The notes beneath the pieces were generated by a model. The model saw only the letters and a list, made by a program, of their open reading frames with translations, made no database searches and was not told the DNA's origin. Positions 11,976-23,897 of a stretch of 64,000 bases of DNA are shown here, in pieces. A program made the position numbers and the translations under genes. The stretch is taken from NCBI RefSeq assembly GCF_017591425.1, contig NW_024465885.1, forward strand, positions 45,193,001-45,257,000, read 5' to 3'. The DNA comes from Ochotona curzoniae. Its lineage: Eukaryota > Chordata > Mammalia > Lagomorpha > Ochotonidae. The stretch's first letter is position 1, and every line of letters starts with the position of its first letter.

Positions 11976-12257
11976 GGGGCAGCCACACTTGGTGGCAGAC
12001 TAAGCCTCTGGTGTCGCATTCCAGATTGGTTCTGGCTCATGTCCTGGCTGCCCCACTTCTGGTCCAGCTCCCAACTAACAGCCAAAGCTCAAGTCCTTGG
12101 GCCCTTGCACCCATGTTGGAGACTCAGAAGAAGCTTCTGACTGCTGGCTTCAGATCAGCTTAGCTCTGGCCATTGTGAATATTTGGGCAGTTAACTAGAA
12201 GATCTCTCTCTTCCCTTCTCTCCATAACTCTGCCTTTCCAATAAATTTTTTTAAAAA
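11976..12257 (+). mobile_element. CSINE, moderately diverged
   Basis: The head GGGGCAGCCACACTTGGTGGC, the CTGGCTGCCCCACTTCTGGTCCAGCTCCC body, GCAGTTAACTAGAAGATC and CTTTCCAATAAATTTTTTTAAAA tail follow CSINE order. It is inserted in the same L1 remnant as the two SINEs upstream. Confidence 0.88.
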
Positions 12258-12274
12258 TATTGAAAAATGAAAAA

Positions 12275-12412
12275 AAGGAAGAAGGGGTTGTAAATATTTT
12301 CACCATAAATAGATGATAAATGAAGACACATTGGTTTCCCTTGGTTGTATATGCAGATGGTATCCCCATGAATGTGTATAATTTTTATGTGTCAGTTAAA
12401 AATAATAATTAA
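12275..12412 (+). mobile_element. L1 3' terminus
   Basis: The segment ends with TGTGTATAATTTTTATGTGTCAGTTAAAAATAATAATTAAAA, the usual pattern of an older mammalian L1 3' end (TATACAATTTTTATTTGTCAATTAAAAATA). It completes the broken L1 that starts near 11145. Confidence 0.7.
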
Positions 12413-13676
12413 AAAGCAGTGATGCTGGAAAGATAGATTTGAGAAGTTCTGGAAGTAAGAAGAATGTAGCAGTGCTTTCTGGGGAGGAGGCAATCCAGGG
12501 CCAGAGTAGACACAGGGGAATACTACAAAGTGGGGTAGTGAAACTGGGATTGTGAGGAAGAAGTGAGTAAATCGTGCCACGTTGAGGGCAGGGCTCTCAT
12601 GAACAGGTATGAGGACAGCCACAGGGTAGACTGAGCAGTCTGCAAAGACATAAATTAGAAAGGAAGGGGGTAAACCAAGGATGGGGTGCCAGCATCAGGA
12701 CTTCCCCTCTGTCACAGAAGCCAGGGGAAGCACCCATGGTGGTAGGGGTGGGGGTGCTAACAGCCTGCTCTGTCCCCAGGCTCCCAGCTGGGGGTTGGGA
12801 AAGGCTGAGGGAAGGGGACAGGAAGCCAACATCCTGACCTGACCATTGGTGTTTGGGGAAAAGGAAAGGATCCTGACATTGGGCTTAATGTCTATGCAAA
12901 GAGGCCCTTTTGATCTGCTCTCCTGAGAGAAGAGAAAATCCCTACTTCCCACTCAGGACTCAGGAGGGTCCCTTTCCCTAGATATCTGCCCTTGCTTGGC
13001 TTGTGAAATATGGGGAAAAAGGAGAGAGAGTTCCCACCTGCTCAGAGACTCCTTCCAACCTGGTGGTCACAGAGCCCTGCTGTGTACTACGGAGAGTGGG
13101 AGGCAGGGCTGGGGGTCCCTGCTGCCGGCCCAGGTGAGTAGTGGGCTAAGGTAGCATGCAGGGGATCACGGCTGTATGAGCGGGGGAAGCTGTGCTGAAT
13201 GTGTTGTCTTTTTGGTAGCATTCGTGGGAATTAACAGAGGGACAAGAGCCATCAGATGGCCCCAGAAGTTAGGGAGGTGGGGTGGCCTGGTCCTTTGGTG
13301 TGAAGACCATGTCTTTAAGGAAATAAGGCCTGTGTGGATTCTGAAGATGCACAGGATTTGGGGTATGGGACAGGAATGACAGGAAGGGGCTTTTAGATCA
13401 TGGAGAAACTGCAGAGGCCTAAAGCACCTTACCGCCCAGGAGAAGACTGGGGAACGTCTTCATGGGGAGCACAGGACCAACGAAGCACCAGCAGTACGGC
13501 CCCTGGATGTCCTGGTGGCCAGCATGTCAGCAAGAGGCCACAGGATCTGCACATGTGCTGTGGTTGTCACACAGAGGGGACCCACAGACAGTTTAAAGTC
13601 TGCAGATTCCTTGTCATCATATGTTCACCCCTGTCTGTCATCTGCTACCTCTGGGTCTGTTGGCGCTCTCTCTCTG

Positions 13677-13677
<1 letters not shown>

Positions 13678-13712
<35 letters not shown>
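13678..13712 (+). repeat. (AC)n microsatellite
   Basis: A run of about 17 AC units preceded by a CTCTCTCTCTGTC stretch. Confidence 0.95.
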
Positions 13713-13715
<3 letters not shown>

Positions 13716-14656
13716 ACACAAGAGTGTCAGAGAGAAACATGACTACTGTGACACAACGCAGACTGGCCCAAATTCATTCCTGCTAAGCCCCTGGTTTCCA
13801 GTGAAATAAGCAGCATTTCCCTGCTGTGTCTTCAAGGCTAAAGTCATGAGTCAGCAGTGGGGCTTACAGCTTAAAGAAGTTGTTGGTAGGTGAGGAGCGG
13901 GGAGTTGCCTGTTTCTTGTTCAAGGACAAGGAGAACAGAGAGAATGTTGGTACCTAAGCATCTTCAGGAGGCTCAAACCAGGGCCTCCCATATTGCAAAG
14001 GGGGCTGAGAGATGTGTTGAGCAGCAACGTGGGAAGACACCTGTTGGCGGCCTCCATGGTGAAGTGGTTTGTATCATGCTAAGAAACTGTTTCTATACCC
14101 TTCTGCTCTGGGCCCTTGCCTACTGTGGCTCTACTGTGTTAGAGCCACACCACAGTGGCTGTCCCTGAATGATGATTCTATACAACCCTTAACCTTGAGG
14201 GGCACCCTTGGCCTTGAGAGTACTGCCCTGGATCAGATCCCCTGCAGAGCTAGCTTTGCAAAAGTGTCTGACTGACTGGCATGCCAACTCTGTTTTCCCC
14301 AGTGACTGCAAGGGACAGGGAGGCTGAGCTGTGGGTCAGCAGCCTGCCCTTCCATTGGTGAGCAACACAGAACTGGGGGTGGAGTTTTCCCCTACTTTCT
14401 GCCCCAGTCAGCAATGAAGAAGGAAAGGAAGAGACAGAAACGTTCTCTGAGTGACACCCTTGGTGCCAAGAAAGCTGTTGTTTCAGCCTTGGGCTGTGCC
14501 CCCACTTGTGCTTTCCTGTTGGGTTGCCAGAGCTTAGAAATAACTGGGATTTCTTCCACCATGGCCTCCACGTTCCATGATAGAAAACTCTCTTTCATGT
14601 GAGGTTTACTGCTGACATTGTTTCCAAATTTCTAAAAATACAGAAGAGTTCATAAG

Positions 14657-14708
14657 ATAGGAGGGGGAGGAGGAGAGAGGAGGAGGCGGTGAGAGGGTGA
14701 GAGGGCAC
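14657..14708 (+). repeat. Purine-rich tract
   Basis: About 50 bases made almost only of G and A (GGAGG, GAGAGG and GGTGAGAGGG units), followed at 14750-14805 by a C/T-rich tract that is partly complementary. This could form triplex or hairpin structures; no gene is visible. Confidence 0.6.
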
Positions 14709-14841
14709 AGGAGGCAGCAGACCCCGGCACTTCCCAAGCTGTGCCTTGGCTCCTCCCAGCCACCCTCCTCCCATCACCTCGCTCCCGCTCCCTGACTCCT
14801 CCCCAGTTCTGAATGTGAAAAATAAGCAGCCTGAGCCGCCT

Positions 14842-14925
14842 GGACTGGAGATGTATCTAACAAGGCCCTCATTGTCTCAGACAGGTGTGAGATTGGGCTT
14901 GGTCCGGGGCCAACATCTCCAGTCC
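14842..14925. repeat. Perfect 13-bp inverted repeat with 58-nt spacer
   Basis: GGACTGGAGATGT (14842-14854) and its exact reverse complement ACATCTCCAGTCC (14913-14925) flank 58 nt of unique sequence. The surroundings (14815-15020) are repeat-free. It could be a hairpin in intronic RNA or paired factor sites; nothing in the sequence decides. Confidence 0.7.
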
Positions 14926-16769
14926 CGGAGCCAGCTCTGTGAGCTGAAAACATGCACCAACTCTCCAGTAATACCACTGCAGCCAGCCAGAGACTCAACA
15001 ATTTAAGGCTTAACACACACAACATAAATCAGAGGAGGATGGACCAGCCGACCGGCAGCTTCTTGGGCAGATGCCTGCAGACTGTCTGTGGATCAGATCC
15101 TGCCTGTTTGGGTTATTTGAGACTTTTTTTTTCTTTTTTGTAATATAAAGATGAGAAGCTGGGTGGGGCAGTGTGCAGAGGCACACTGGTGTTTGCCCTA
15201 TCTTGTTCCAACAGCCCCTCGTTTGCCTTAAGTGCTATTTTGAAGGGACTGCTCAGGACGGTTCACATTGCTACATCCAAAACCCCAGGACGTGTTCAGG
15301 CTGGGGAGGAGTGGAACTAGGGAAAGCTGAACGGCTGCATGTGAGCACTGCCTGGGAGTGTACACTGGTCACCTGACCCTCCCTGGGCTCCCAGGAGCTC
15401 ATCCCAGGAGCTCATCTCAGGAAGAGGCTGGGCTATCTCGGGCCACTGTGGTTGGGGATTCAAAGTCACAGTGTGAGAACCACCCTAACAAGTTAAGGGA
15501 AAATTATCAACCTGGAGAAAGAACTTGCAATGCTTCTGAATGCTGTGTTTCTGAGTGGGTGGGTCCCTCACTACCCTCCGTCTTCTCTTACTGATTCAGT
15601 GGTTCTGAGATTGTGCAGCGAAGCCCGGGCCTGGGGGTTCTTGAGAATGAGCCATGACATGGGAAGAGCCATGTATAACATGAGAAGCAAACATAGATGT
15701 GGCAAGTCCACAAGGCTGCTCAGTGCAGGGCCCCAGCCTCCAGTCATCCCAATGAACACTTATGTGAAGTTTCATTCAGAGGACAGGATGATGGCGTCAT
15801 CAAGCCTTTGCAAAGGAAGGGAATTCAGGCTGTTTCATCAGAGTGAAGAACCCATGGCTAGTGTCTTAGAGAGAAGGGCCTTTTGGTCCCTGTAAGTTCC
15901 TGTGACATTCCAGAAGAGCATTCAGCCTACCATTCCTGGTCTTGGCCATGAATGCAATGCCAAGGACATGGCCATCATAGGGATGCCAATATCCAGTCCC
16001 AGCTTGCCTGTCCGCATTGCCGTGAGCTCTTTTGGGAGTAAATGGCATGGGGTTGGCAGCAGTGCCCTGAACCAGGCTGAGGGGACTGTCACTCAGCACC
16101 AGCCGTGGCCTGCCAGGGCTGCCTGGCGTTCGCAAAGCTGTGGCTCCCAGCTCTGCCCTGTCATACTCACACACTTGTTTGCTGCCCTCCTCCTGGCCCG
16201 ACAGCCCTTACCACAGCTGCGGTCAGGTTTAAAGGGCCAGGCGTGTGGGTGGAATCGTCACAGGGAGATATTTGCTTAAAATCACACCCGAAAGTAAGAC
16301 TTGGCTCCAAGAAATCCTTTTGTGGATACTTCAGTTAAAATGCCCAAGAAGCTGACCAGTCTGTCTCTCTGAAGGTGACTGATGGACACACGCATTGAGG
16401 AGCAGGGTTGTGGTGCTCCATGAGGCTGAGAGGGACCGACGGAGCTCTCAGGAATTTCTACTCTCACCTACTTAGGAAATCCCTACTTGTTGGGCATGCA
16501 TCTGTGCATAGAATGGAGAGGTCCAGGAAATGACAACACAGAAGCCACCACTTCTCAGAGGAGCAGGAGGGGGTTGGCCACATGGGTGAACATCCCTAGC
16601 AAGGGCTTTGTGCTGTGGGAGGCCGGCCGCTTGGGCCCAAGAGGGCGGCCGAGCGCTGGCGGTGGTGGTTCCTGGGGCAGCCGGGTCCCAAGCCATGCCC
16701 CTGGATCCAGCAGCGCTCAGCTCTCTTCCCCCGGCCTCCAAGGCTGAACAGGCCAATGGGAGGAACAGT

Positions 16770-16905
16770 GGGCCAGGAGCTAGGAGACTGGGATTTCTCA
16801 GCTGTGTCCTCCAGTTTGGCAGATCTCTGAAACTCCCTGGGCCTCAGGGTCTTGGGAGTAAAACAGAAGCTTTGAACATTTAAGGTTCCTTTCAACTTCT
16901 AAGAC
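16770..16905 (+). mobile_element. MIR-type fragment
   Basis: GGAGACTGGGATTTCTCAGCTGTGTCC, then CTCTGAAACTCCCTGGGCCTCAG, then AAGGTTCCTTTCAACTTCTAAG reproduces the order of the MIR core and its 3' end. Confidence 0.6.
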
Positions 16906-18691
16906 TTTGCCGTTCCCCATGGGGTCTTATGGAACAGCAGTTATGGGTTTTCCTGTTGGAGTTTATTCAAATGAAACCACTGCTCAAACCATCACCTCCT
17001 TCTCCATTCTAGAGCTAGACTCCCTCGCAAAGCATGAAGGGATGCAAAAAGGGCATCATCACAGGCCATGTGGCCCCTGGTGTCTACCAGCAGCACCAGT
17101 GGCAGCTGCAACAGTAAGAGGCTGGCACGGGCCACTTACCAAGTGATCAAAGTGAGCCAGGCTCTGTGCTTACTCTTTCACAGAAAGTATAACTCAGTCC
17201 TTGGGATGATTTGGTGAACGATGCTTACGTGCGGGGCATCAGGAGCTTCACGCATGCTGCCCCAGGTCTTAGAACTGCCACAGCCATTATGGATTAGCCG
17301 GGGGGCTACAGCGGACTTACATGCTTCCTAGGAAAGCTTCAAGTCCAGACTCATCAGCCTCCACACAGATCTCAGCACTGACACCACAGATCCACATGTG
17401 CCTTCCCCACAACATGGATTCTGGGAGCTCCCATACTTACTCAGAATCCCTTCTGATGATCCCATAGGAAGACCATCCTTCCCTGATATCCCCAGGCTGG
17501 GTCCTTCTCCCACAGGCACCATGAACAATCAACGAGCAAGTTGGGAGAATGGGAGAAATTCCGTGCAGACCCATACCTAGTTCCCCTCTCCCCCACCCGT
17601 CCCAGGCGTGAAAGAATCAAATGAGGCAATCGGGAAGAGATTCTGGAATCGGAGTAACAAGGTTTCCCTTCCCTTCTATCTGAATTGACCATTCGTAATT
17701 TCGCACAAATTTAATTTTAAAGTCATGCTTTGTAATTTGTGGGAAATCGTATTAAAGTAAACATATCCACGTCTGGGCAATGGCTTTTCTCATTTAGCAA
17801 CATATGGTGGCTCAGGGCCTCTCAAAACTCAGCCACCCAGCAAAACCACTCACCTTGCCCTCAGAAGAGCCTCTGAGTCAGAGGCAGCAAGATTGGGGGT
17901 GCAGGGGCACGGGGGCTCGGGGGCTCAGGGCTCGGGGCATCCCTTTGGTTTCCCTGAGATCATCACTGATGATAATGTCCAGAATGACAACATGCTGACA
18001 TTCGAAGCCATAATGGTGAATCATGCACATGACAGGCGAGAGACTTCGCAGTAAGGAAAACAGCAGGCACTCTGGGCAGCACCTTCTGTGGACTGGGTTT
18101 CTCCCACCCACGGTGTGCATCAATGGGTCACAGGCAGTGGGGCTTCCACAAGCCAGTCTATGGGGTCAGAGTGGGCTGTGAATGTTTCATTATTGCCTTT
18201 AGTAACTGAGAATACTAGGCAACATCCTTGTCACAATCACAACCCAAGTACAGGTGCAAAATCACAAACATCCACTGTAGCTTTTCAGTTTTGAGAGGGC
18301 AGGAGCATGGGAAGTGTCATGATTCCAGTGTTTCATGCTTCTGTGTTCGCTTGCTGGGGACCAGCCCAGGCACATCTTACAATATGTTCAATAATAGGAG
18401 ACTGACAAGAAAGCTCAGATGAAGAAGAACAGACCTTGAGACAAGAGGACTACATAAGCCACTTACCAGGGAGAAAGGCCGAGTCAAGCCCTTGAGCTTG
18501 TGCTGACTTTTACAGATATTTTAATAACTTTATCATTATAGAATTTGCCATCTGATATGTGCAGAGAGATGCGCTAATGGAGTGAGAGTGACCACAGCAG
18601 TGTGCTGATCCCATGGGACTTCATAAAACAGCCATGCTCACTCCTCTTGCATGACCTGTGATTCCAAGGGGCACAGTCACTAGTTACATTT

Positions 18692-18748
18692 CTCCTCCCT
18701 CCCTCCATCCCTTCCTCCCTTCTTTCCTTTCTCCCTTCCTTCCTACCC
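18692..18748 (+). repeat. Pyrimidine-rich (CCTTC)n-like simple repeat
   Basis: Degenerate CTCCC/CTTCC/TTTCC units make up nearly the whole stretch, just left of a minus-strand SINE. Confidence 0.8.
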
Positions 18749-18785
18749 CAAGAAGTTAGCCATTTATTAAAAAAAAAACCAAAAT

Positions 18786-19136
18786 CTTTTTTTTGTTGTT
18801 GTTGTATTATTCGCAATGCAGAGTGATAGGAGGGGAGTTGAGAGAGAGAAACAAAGGCAGAGGGAGAGAGAGACAGAGATATTTCATTGATTGGTTCCCT
18901 GCCCAAATGCATACAACAGCCAGGGCTGATCCAAGTCCAAGCCAGAAGCCAAGAACCCCCTCTAGGCCTCTCACCTGTGTGACAGGGACCCAAGCACTTG
19001 GGTCAATATTTGCTGCCTCCCAAGCACATTAGCAGGAAGCTGGAGTGACAGCACCAAGTAGCAGAGACTAGAGCCAGACACTGTGATTCAGGATGCAAGC
19101 ACCTCAGACAGTGGCTTCACCATCACACCCACCCCA
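18786..19136 (-). mobile_element. CSINE, diverged
   Basis: On the minus strand: a head with GGTGTGATGGTGAAGCC, a CTGAATCACAGTGTC region, CTACTTGGTGCTGTCACTCC, CCCAAGTGCTTGGGTCCC, and a GA/CT-rich 3' part ending in an A-rich tail. Divergence suggests an old copy. Confidence 0.82.
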
Positions 19137-19939
19137 AGAAATCCTTTCTAAACTCTCAAAGCGAGTGTGTGTGTGCATGCAGCCTTTCTAATGATGCAAG
19201 TAGGAATTGGCCTAATGCTAGCACTCTGAGTCTTGGCTCTGGCTTTGGGATGACTCAAGTTGAAAGCACAAAGCTGTGGAGTAAAGAGGACTTCTCGTGC
19301 AGTGGGAACCAGCAACTTGCAGAGCTGGGAGACAACTGTTCCAGGGGGTGAGCAGCAGGCACCCAAGGCAGTGCTGAGTCACGGCTCTTCCCTAGGGACA
19401 CTCTGCTCTGATGACACCATCACGGTCACTCCCAAACCCCGGAGCTGCCAAACTCTAATGCATCCTTCCCCGTACGCCCAGGAAGGCGGGGCTGGACACT
19501 CTAGCTGCCTCAGTCTTGTTATACAGATCTGATTACGCTGATCTGTAGAACCACAGAGTACGACCCTGATTCAGATGGGTTAGAAGAACCAAGATGGAGT
19601 GAAGAAACTGGCAACCAATTCAGTTCCTGGTGTGCTTTAAAGCTCAGGTTTCCTGCTAGCCCATAGCTGTTAGGTGACATGAGGCTTACAGGTTGGAGTC
19701 ACCGTCTCCTTCTCTTCGTCCACATGGATTCACGTGGAGTGCTGCTCCTCCGTCAAGGCTTTCAAAGAGAAATGCAAAAACTTGGGCCTGATGGGTACCA
19801 AGGCAGCCACTGACAACAGTGCCAGGTGGAACTGTCTGTCTCTGTTATCAGGCTGTGGCATTCAGAATGTCAGAGGGAAGTTATCATTCCTTAGCCGAAT
19901 TTCCATCATAGGCACTGAACTTTCAAATGCCCTAAAATT

Positions 19940-20225
19940 ATGGCTGGTACTGTGGTGTATTGGGTTAAGTCCCTGCCGTGATGCAGGCTTCCTTGACGGG
20001 TGCCAGTTCCAATTCCTGGCTGTTGTACTTCCAATTTAGATCCCAATTTATACACCTGGGAAAGCAACGGAGGATGGGCCAAGTTCTTGGGTCACTGTAC
20101 CCACGTAGGAGACTCCTGGCTTCGGCTTAGCCCAGCCCTAGCTGACCATTTGGGGGACAAAACAGTGAAGATTCTCTCTCTCTGCCCCTGTAACCTTGCT
20201 TTCAAATAGAATAAATAGTTTTTAA
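19940..20225 (+). mobile_element. CSINE, diverged
   Basis: The head TGGCTGGTACTGTGGTGTATTGGGTTAAG, the GCCAGTTCCAATTCCTGG B-box region, CCTGGGAAAGCAACGGAGGATGG, a CTCTCTCTCTGCCCCTG stretch and an AAATAGAATAAATAG tail follow CSINE order. Confidence 0.85.
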
Positions 20226-21430
20226 TAACATTTTTTAAAAAAATAAAGAACTCTCAAATAACTGAATTACAGAGGGCCTGCATTTCTCTTAATTGTGGGA
20301 AAAGTCATGTAAATGAGGAGAATAAACCCAGTAAGGTCTGGGGTAGTTTTTCCCCATCAGCACATGCTGTTTGTTTTCCTCTGAGTAGGAACTTTTGGTA
20401 AACTCTGATATATCTTTGTAACTATAGCCAAGTTTTCTTTTTTAAAATATTCAAATGTGAAAGGCTATCTCAGGTGATTTATAAATTTGGGGAAAGGAGA
20501 TATGCAAAGAACTTTGCCATCCTTTGGACCTAGGTGTCTGTTCGACAACAGAGCTGCACTGGAGCTGCACTCGACAAAGATTGCTTGCTTCAAAACAGTT
20601 GCCCATCTCTGCCTGCAAGGTCACATTCTTGAGTTCATTCCAATGGGCTGGCTCTTCCTGTCCTTTCTGGCTCCGCTGCTTAGTACCAGCTCTGCTATCA
20701 TGAGGGATTGGAGGTTAGGGGGAGAGGCACCTGGGTCTCCAATCTCCTTTTTCTGGACACAGGGAAATCTCCTTTCTCAACCATTGTCAGGGTCTCTAGT
20801 TCTACCTCATTAGGCAGCTTAGAAAATGTTAAGAAATACCTGACCTTATCTAGAAAAATACCAATGCCTTCTTCTGGCTCAGAAATCAAAGTACCATGAC
20901 ACTGAACGTTAGCACACAGAGGCTGGGCTGACAGTAACTAGGACACATGACTGGGAAGATTAGGCACGAGGCACTGACTTTACATTTTTCTGTCTACCAC
21001 GTCTGTTCTGGGGGTTGGGGCGGGGATGGGAGACAGTTATCTCTGACCCTATCTGATGCCCCTGGTCACTGATCTGATGTCCCCTATCCTTTGTACGTTG
21101 ATTTGGTTAGCTGAATGATGGACCCAGAAAACAAAGGTTCATGTGCTCACCTCTGGAACTGGGACTGTAGCCTTATTTGGATGAAAAGGTCTTTTTAGTT
21201 ACAATTAAGAGAAGGTTCTTGAGAACTTCATGGATGCTCTGGTCAGGGTTTAAAGCCAAGGACATTGTGGACTTATAAGAGACAGAAGAAGAGATGGCAC
21301 AGAGAAAGGGTTGGTAAAGAGGAAGAAGAGATTGCAGGGACACAGCCCCAAGCCCAGGCATGCCTGAACCAGCAAAGGTAGAAAGAAGCTGGGAAGCATC
21401 CTCCTGTAGAGCTGTCAAAGGGAGCATGGG

Positions 21431-21637
21431 ATACTTCAAATGTTCGTGCAAAATGAAATGAAGAGATGTTTATTTTGGTAGAAAACTTTTTTTGAAATCC
21501 ATGTCTAGGAGGAGTCTTGGAAAAGTTCATGGAAAATGTCTATGAGGGGAAAACGGTCCATGGATTTAAAAACTGTTTGGCCCCAAAGTAAACTTATCTT
21601 TGAATTTCATTTTTGCATTAACATTTTTTGAGACTCC
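21431..21637. mobile_element. Short AT-rich inverted-repeat element (MITE-like), family not named
   Basis: This contains a complete unit from GAGTCTTGGAAAAGTTCATGG (about 21512) to CATTTTTTGAGACTC (about 21635), whose ends are inverted copies, with inner arms built round CCATGGATTT and CCAAAGTAAACTTATC. It is preceded by a related half unit (ACTTCAAATGTTCGTGCAAAATG). Similar sequences recur at 33744-33937 and 50205-50245. It looks like a non-autonomous mariner-type element, but I cannot name it. Confidence 0.6.
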
Positions 21638-23500
21638 ATATGGTTCTACCAACACCTTGATTTTTCACCTTCCTTGCTTTTCTACTTTCCCGCTGTGTCA
21701 CTCCAGTCGTGTCCTCTATGTATGTCTGTTGTTTCCAAGTCACTGAGTTGGTAGTAATTTGTTACAGCAAGCATGGGAAACCTATATACTCCTAACATCG
21801 TTAATGTTGAACCCAACAGCCACAACTGATTGGGCTGGCTCTAGCAGCCACTGCTTTCTGTTTCCTAATGATCCCAGGATCTGCAAATGTTACCATTCCC
21901 ATTTTGCAAGCTGGAAGACCAAGATTTTCATAGGTTGGCTCAAAACCCATCCAGAAATCTGAAAGAACCTGTGTGGTTGGGGGCTGTGGTCTGCCACCCT
22001 GCTTGCTCTCAATTCCCAGCACAGCCTTCTTGTTAACTAAAGGGTTCCCACAATAGCTTTATTAAAAACTATCACTCTTCTCAACCAAACTTTCCATACA
22101 CACACGTGCTGGTCTATACACTGGCAAGCAAGAGGGAAATTTTCAGAACATGTACAATCTACGGAAGGGAGATTTTTATCTTTGAAGCCCCGAGGTGAAT
22201 GCTTTTTTCTCTTACTTAGAAAGGATCACCTGATCCCAGTGAGATGAACGGCATCCGTGGAAACATTCAACCTGAAAATGAAGCCCCGCTACAGTGTGGT
22301 TTATGATGATGAGGGTGTAGACAGCCTGCCACAGGGGTGCGCCTGTAAAGGGCTGTTTTATTAAGTACTTAGCCGTGAGGTGCTTGTAAACATATGGCCA
22401 GCATTTGAATGGTGTTGTTTAAGAGACTACAGGTCCACTAGCTCTCATCTATGATGCCTGGGACTGGAAACGTTTTGCACTTTGGACTTGCTCCACTTTT
22501 TGGAATATTTGTACACAATGGTATGTCATGGGGACGAAGCTCATGTGTAAACACAAGGCTCATGAAGGTTTCTAACATACCTTGTACATATGGGCTTATA
22601 ATCTTACACAGCATCTTTGCATCAAGCCCAATTTGGTGGTGTGGAAATTTCCACTTGTCCCATCAGCGCACCCAGGTTTTGGATGCGAGAGTATTTCAGA
22701 TTTCAAATGGTCTCCCTGGACTGCAATCGGTCACCATCCTACCCATAAACCACACAGGGACTTTGCAGCAGTTCCAACTACCTCTCAGGTGAGTGACTAG
22801 AAGGCAAAGGAAGAGATTCAAGAAACAAAGACCCAAGTAGCCTTGGACAGAAAGGCCTGAGGGTTTGTTGACTTAAAGGAAGCCCCCCTCCCCCTACAAA
22901 CATTCACTCACAAACACAGCTTTCACTTTCTTCATAGCCCTGGCTCCTGCTCTAAATGTCTACCATGCGATACTTTACTCCGAGATCCCTAAACTTTCCT
23001 TTCAGGCATGGCTAATGTTGCACTGGCTCAGAACACACACAGAAACTGAGTCCCCGGGTTCCTGCTTGGATAGTGTTCCTGATCTGTTAACCCGCCTGTC
23101 TGCAGGAGAGAGGCCCGGCTGCTCGGACCTGCACCAAGCAGAGAGGCCTCCTCTACCCACTCCTGTCCCCCTTGGTTTCCTTTCTCTCTTCCTTGCGTTT
23201 TTAGGTACTCATGGCCCTGAAGCTTGTTTTCCATTATGGGTTCGGATGCTGCAGTCCTTGAAAGGCTCTGAATCTTGCCACATCCAGAGGACTCTTACTG
23301 TGTGATAAAATCACTCAGTTTTCAAGGTCATGGCAAGTCTTGAGAGTTGCTTTGTAGCCCCTCTGGATATTTCTCTTGGTGCAACCAGTAATTGGCTGTT
23401 TACAGACGCACATATGAGAATGTCTGGTGTTTAGTGTCTTTACTTCCGACTTAATCAAAGAGACGCAAACCCCACTTTGATTTTAAAATGCCAGAACAGA

Positions 23501-23897
23501 GGTGGGCATTGTGGTGCAACTTGTTAAGCCAGAGCCTGCAACTCCTGCATGTAGCATTAAGTGCTGGCTCCATTTCCTGCTGCTCTGCTTCCGATGCACT
23601 TCCTAGTTCATCTACCCGAGAAAGTATCAGAAGACAGCTCAAAGGTTTAGGCCCCAGGCACTCATGTGAAAGACCCAGATAGAGTTCCAGGCTTCTAGAT
23701 TTGGTCTGGTCCAGCCCAGGCCATTATGGCCATTTGGGGAGTGAACTAGTAGATGAAAAATTGTTTTTGTTCCCTTCATCCCCTCCCTTACTGTGCGTGT
23801 ACATACGTGTGTGTACATCTCCTGCTCTCTCTTTGCAATTCTTTCTTTCAAATAAATTAATAAATCTTTTTTAAAAAATAAGTAAATAAATAAATAA
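23501..23897 (+). mobile_element. CSINE with TAAA-repeat tail
   Basis: The head GGTGGGCATTGTGGTGCAACTTGTTAAG, the GCTGGCTCCATTTCCTGC region, GGCCATTTGGGGAGTGAACTAGTAG, a GTGTGTACA-bearing insert in the 3' part, and a CAAATAAATTAATAAATC tail followed by (TAAA)n. Confidence 0.87.

Noticed and set aside
13815..13840. Minus-strand GAAGACACAGC after a TTTAG acceptor-like site, resembling the start of the human RUNX1a tail
   Set aside because: The frame set by exon 6 does not give the expected tail and no stop follows in place; an 11-base match is weak, and RUNX1a is reported as primate-restricted.
14774..15025. Minus-strand open frame that could be spliced after exon 6 from a TTTTCAG acceptor near 14950
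   Set aside because: The translation has no resemblance to RUNX1, the pyrimidine tract is poor and there is no poly(A) signal evidence; treated as chance.
16610..16700. Short CpG-rich patch with GGCCGGCCGC and GGCGGCCGAGCGC
   Set aside because: Under 100 bp, too small for a CpG island, with no exon or start nearby; not called a promoter.
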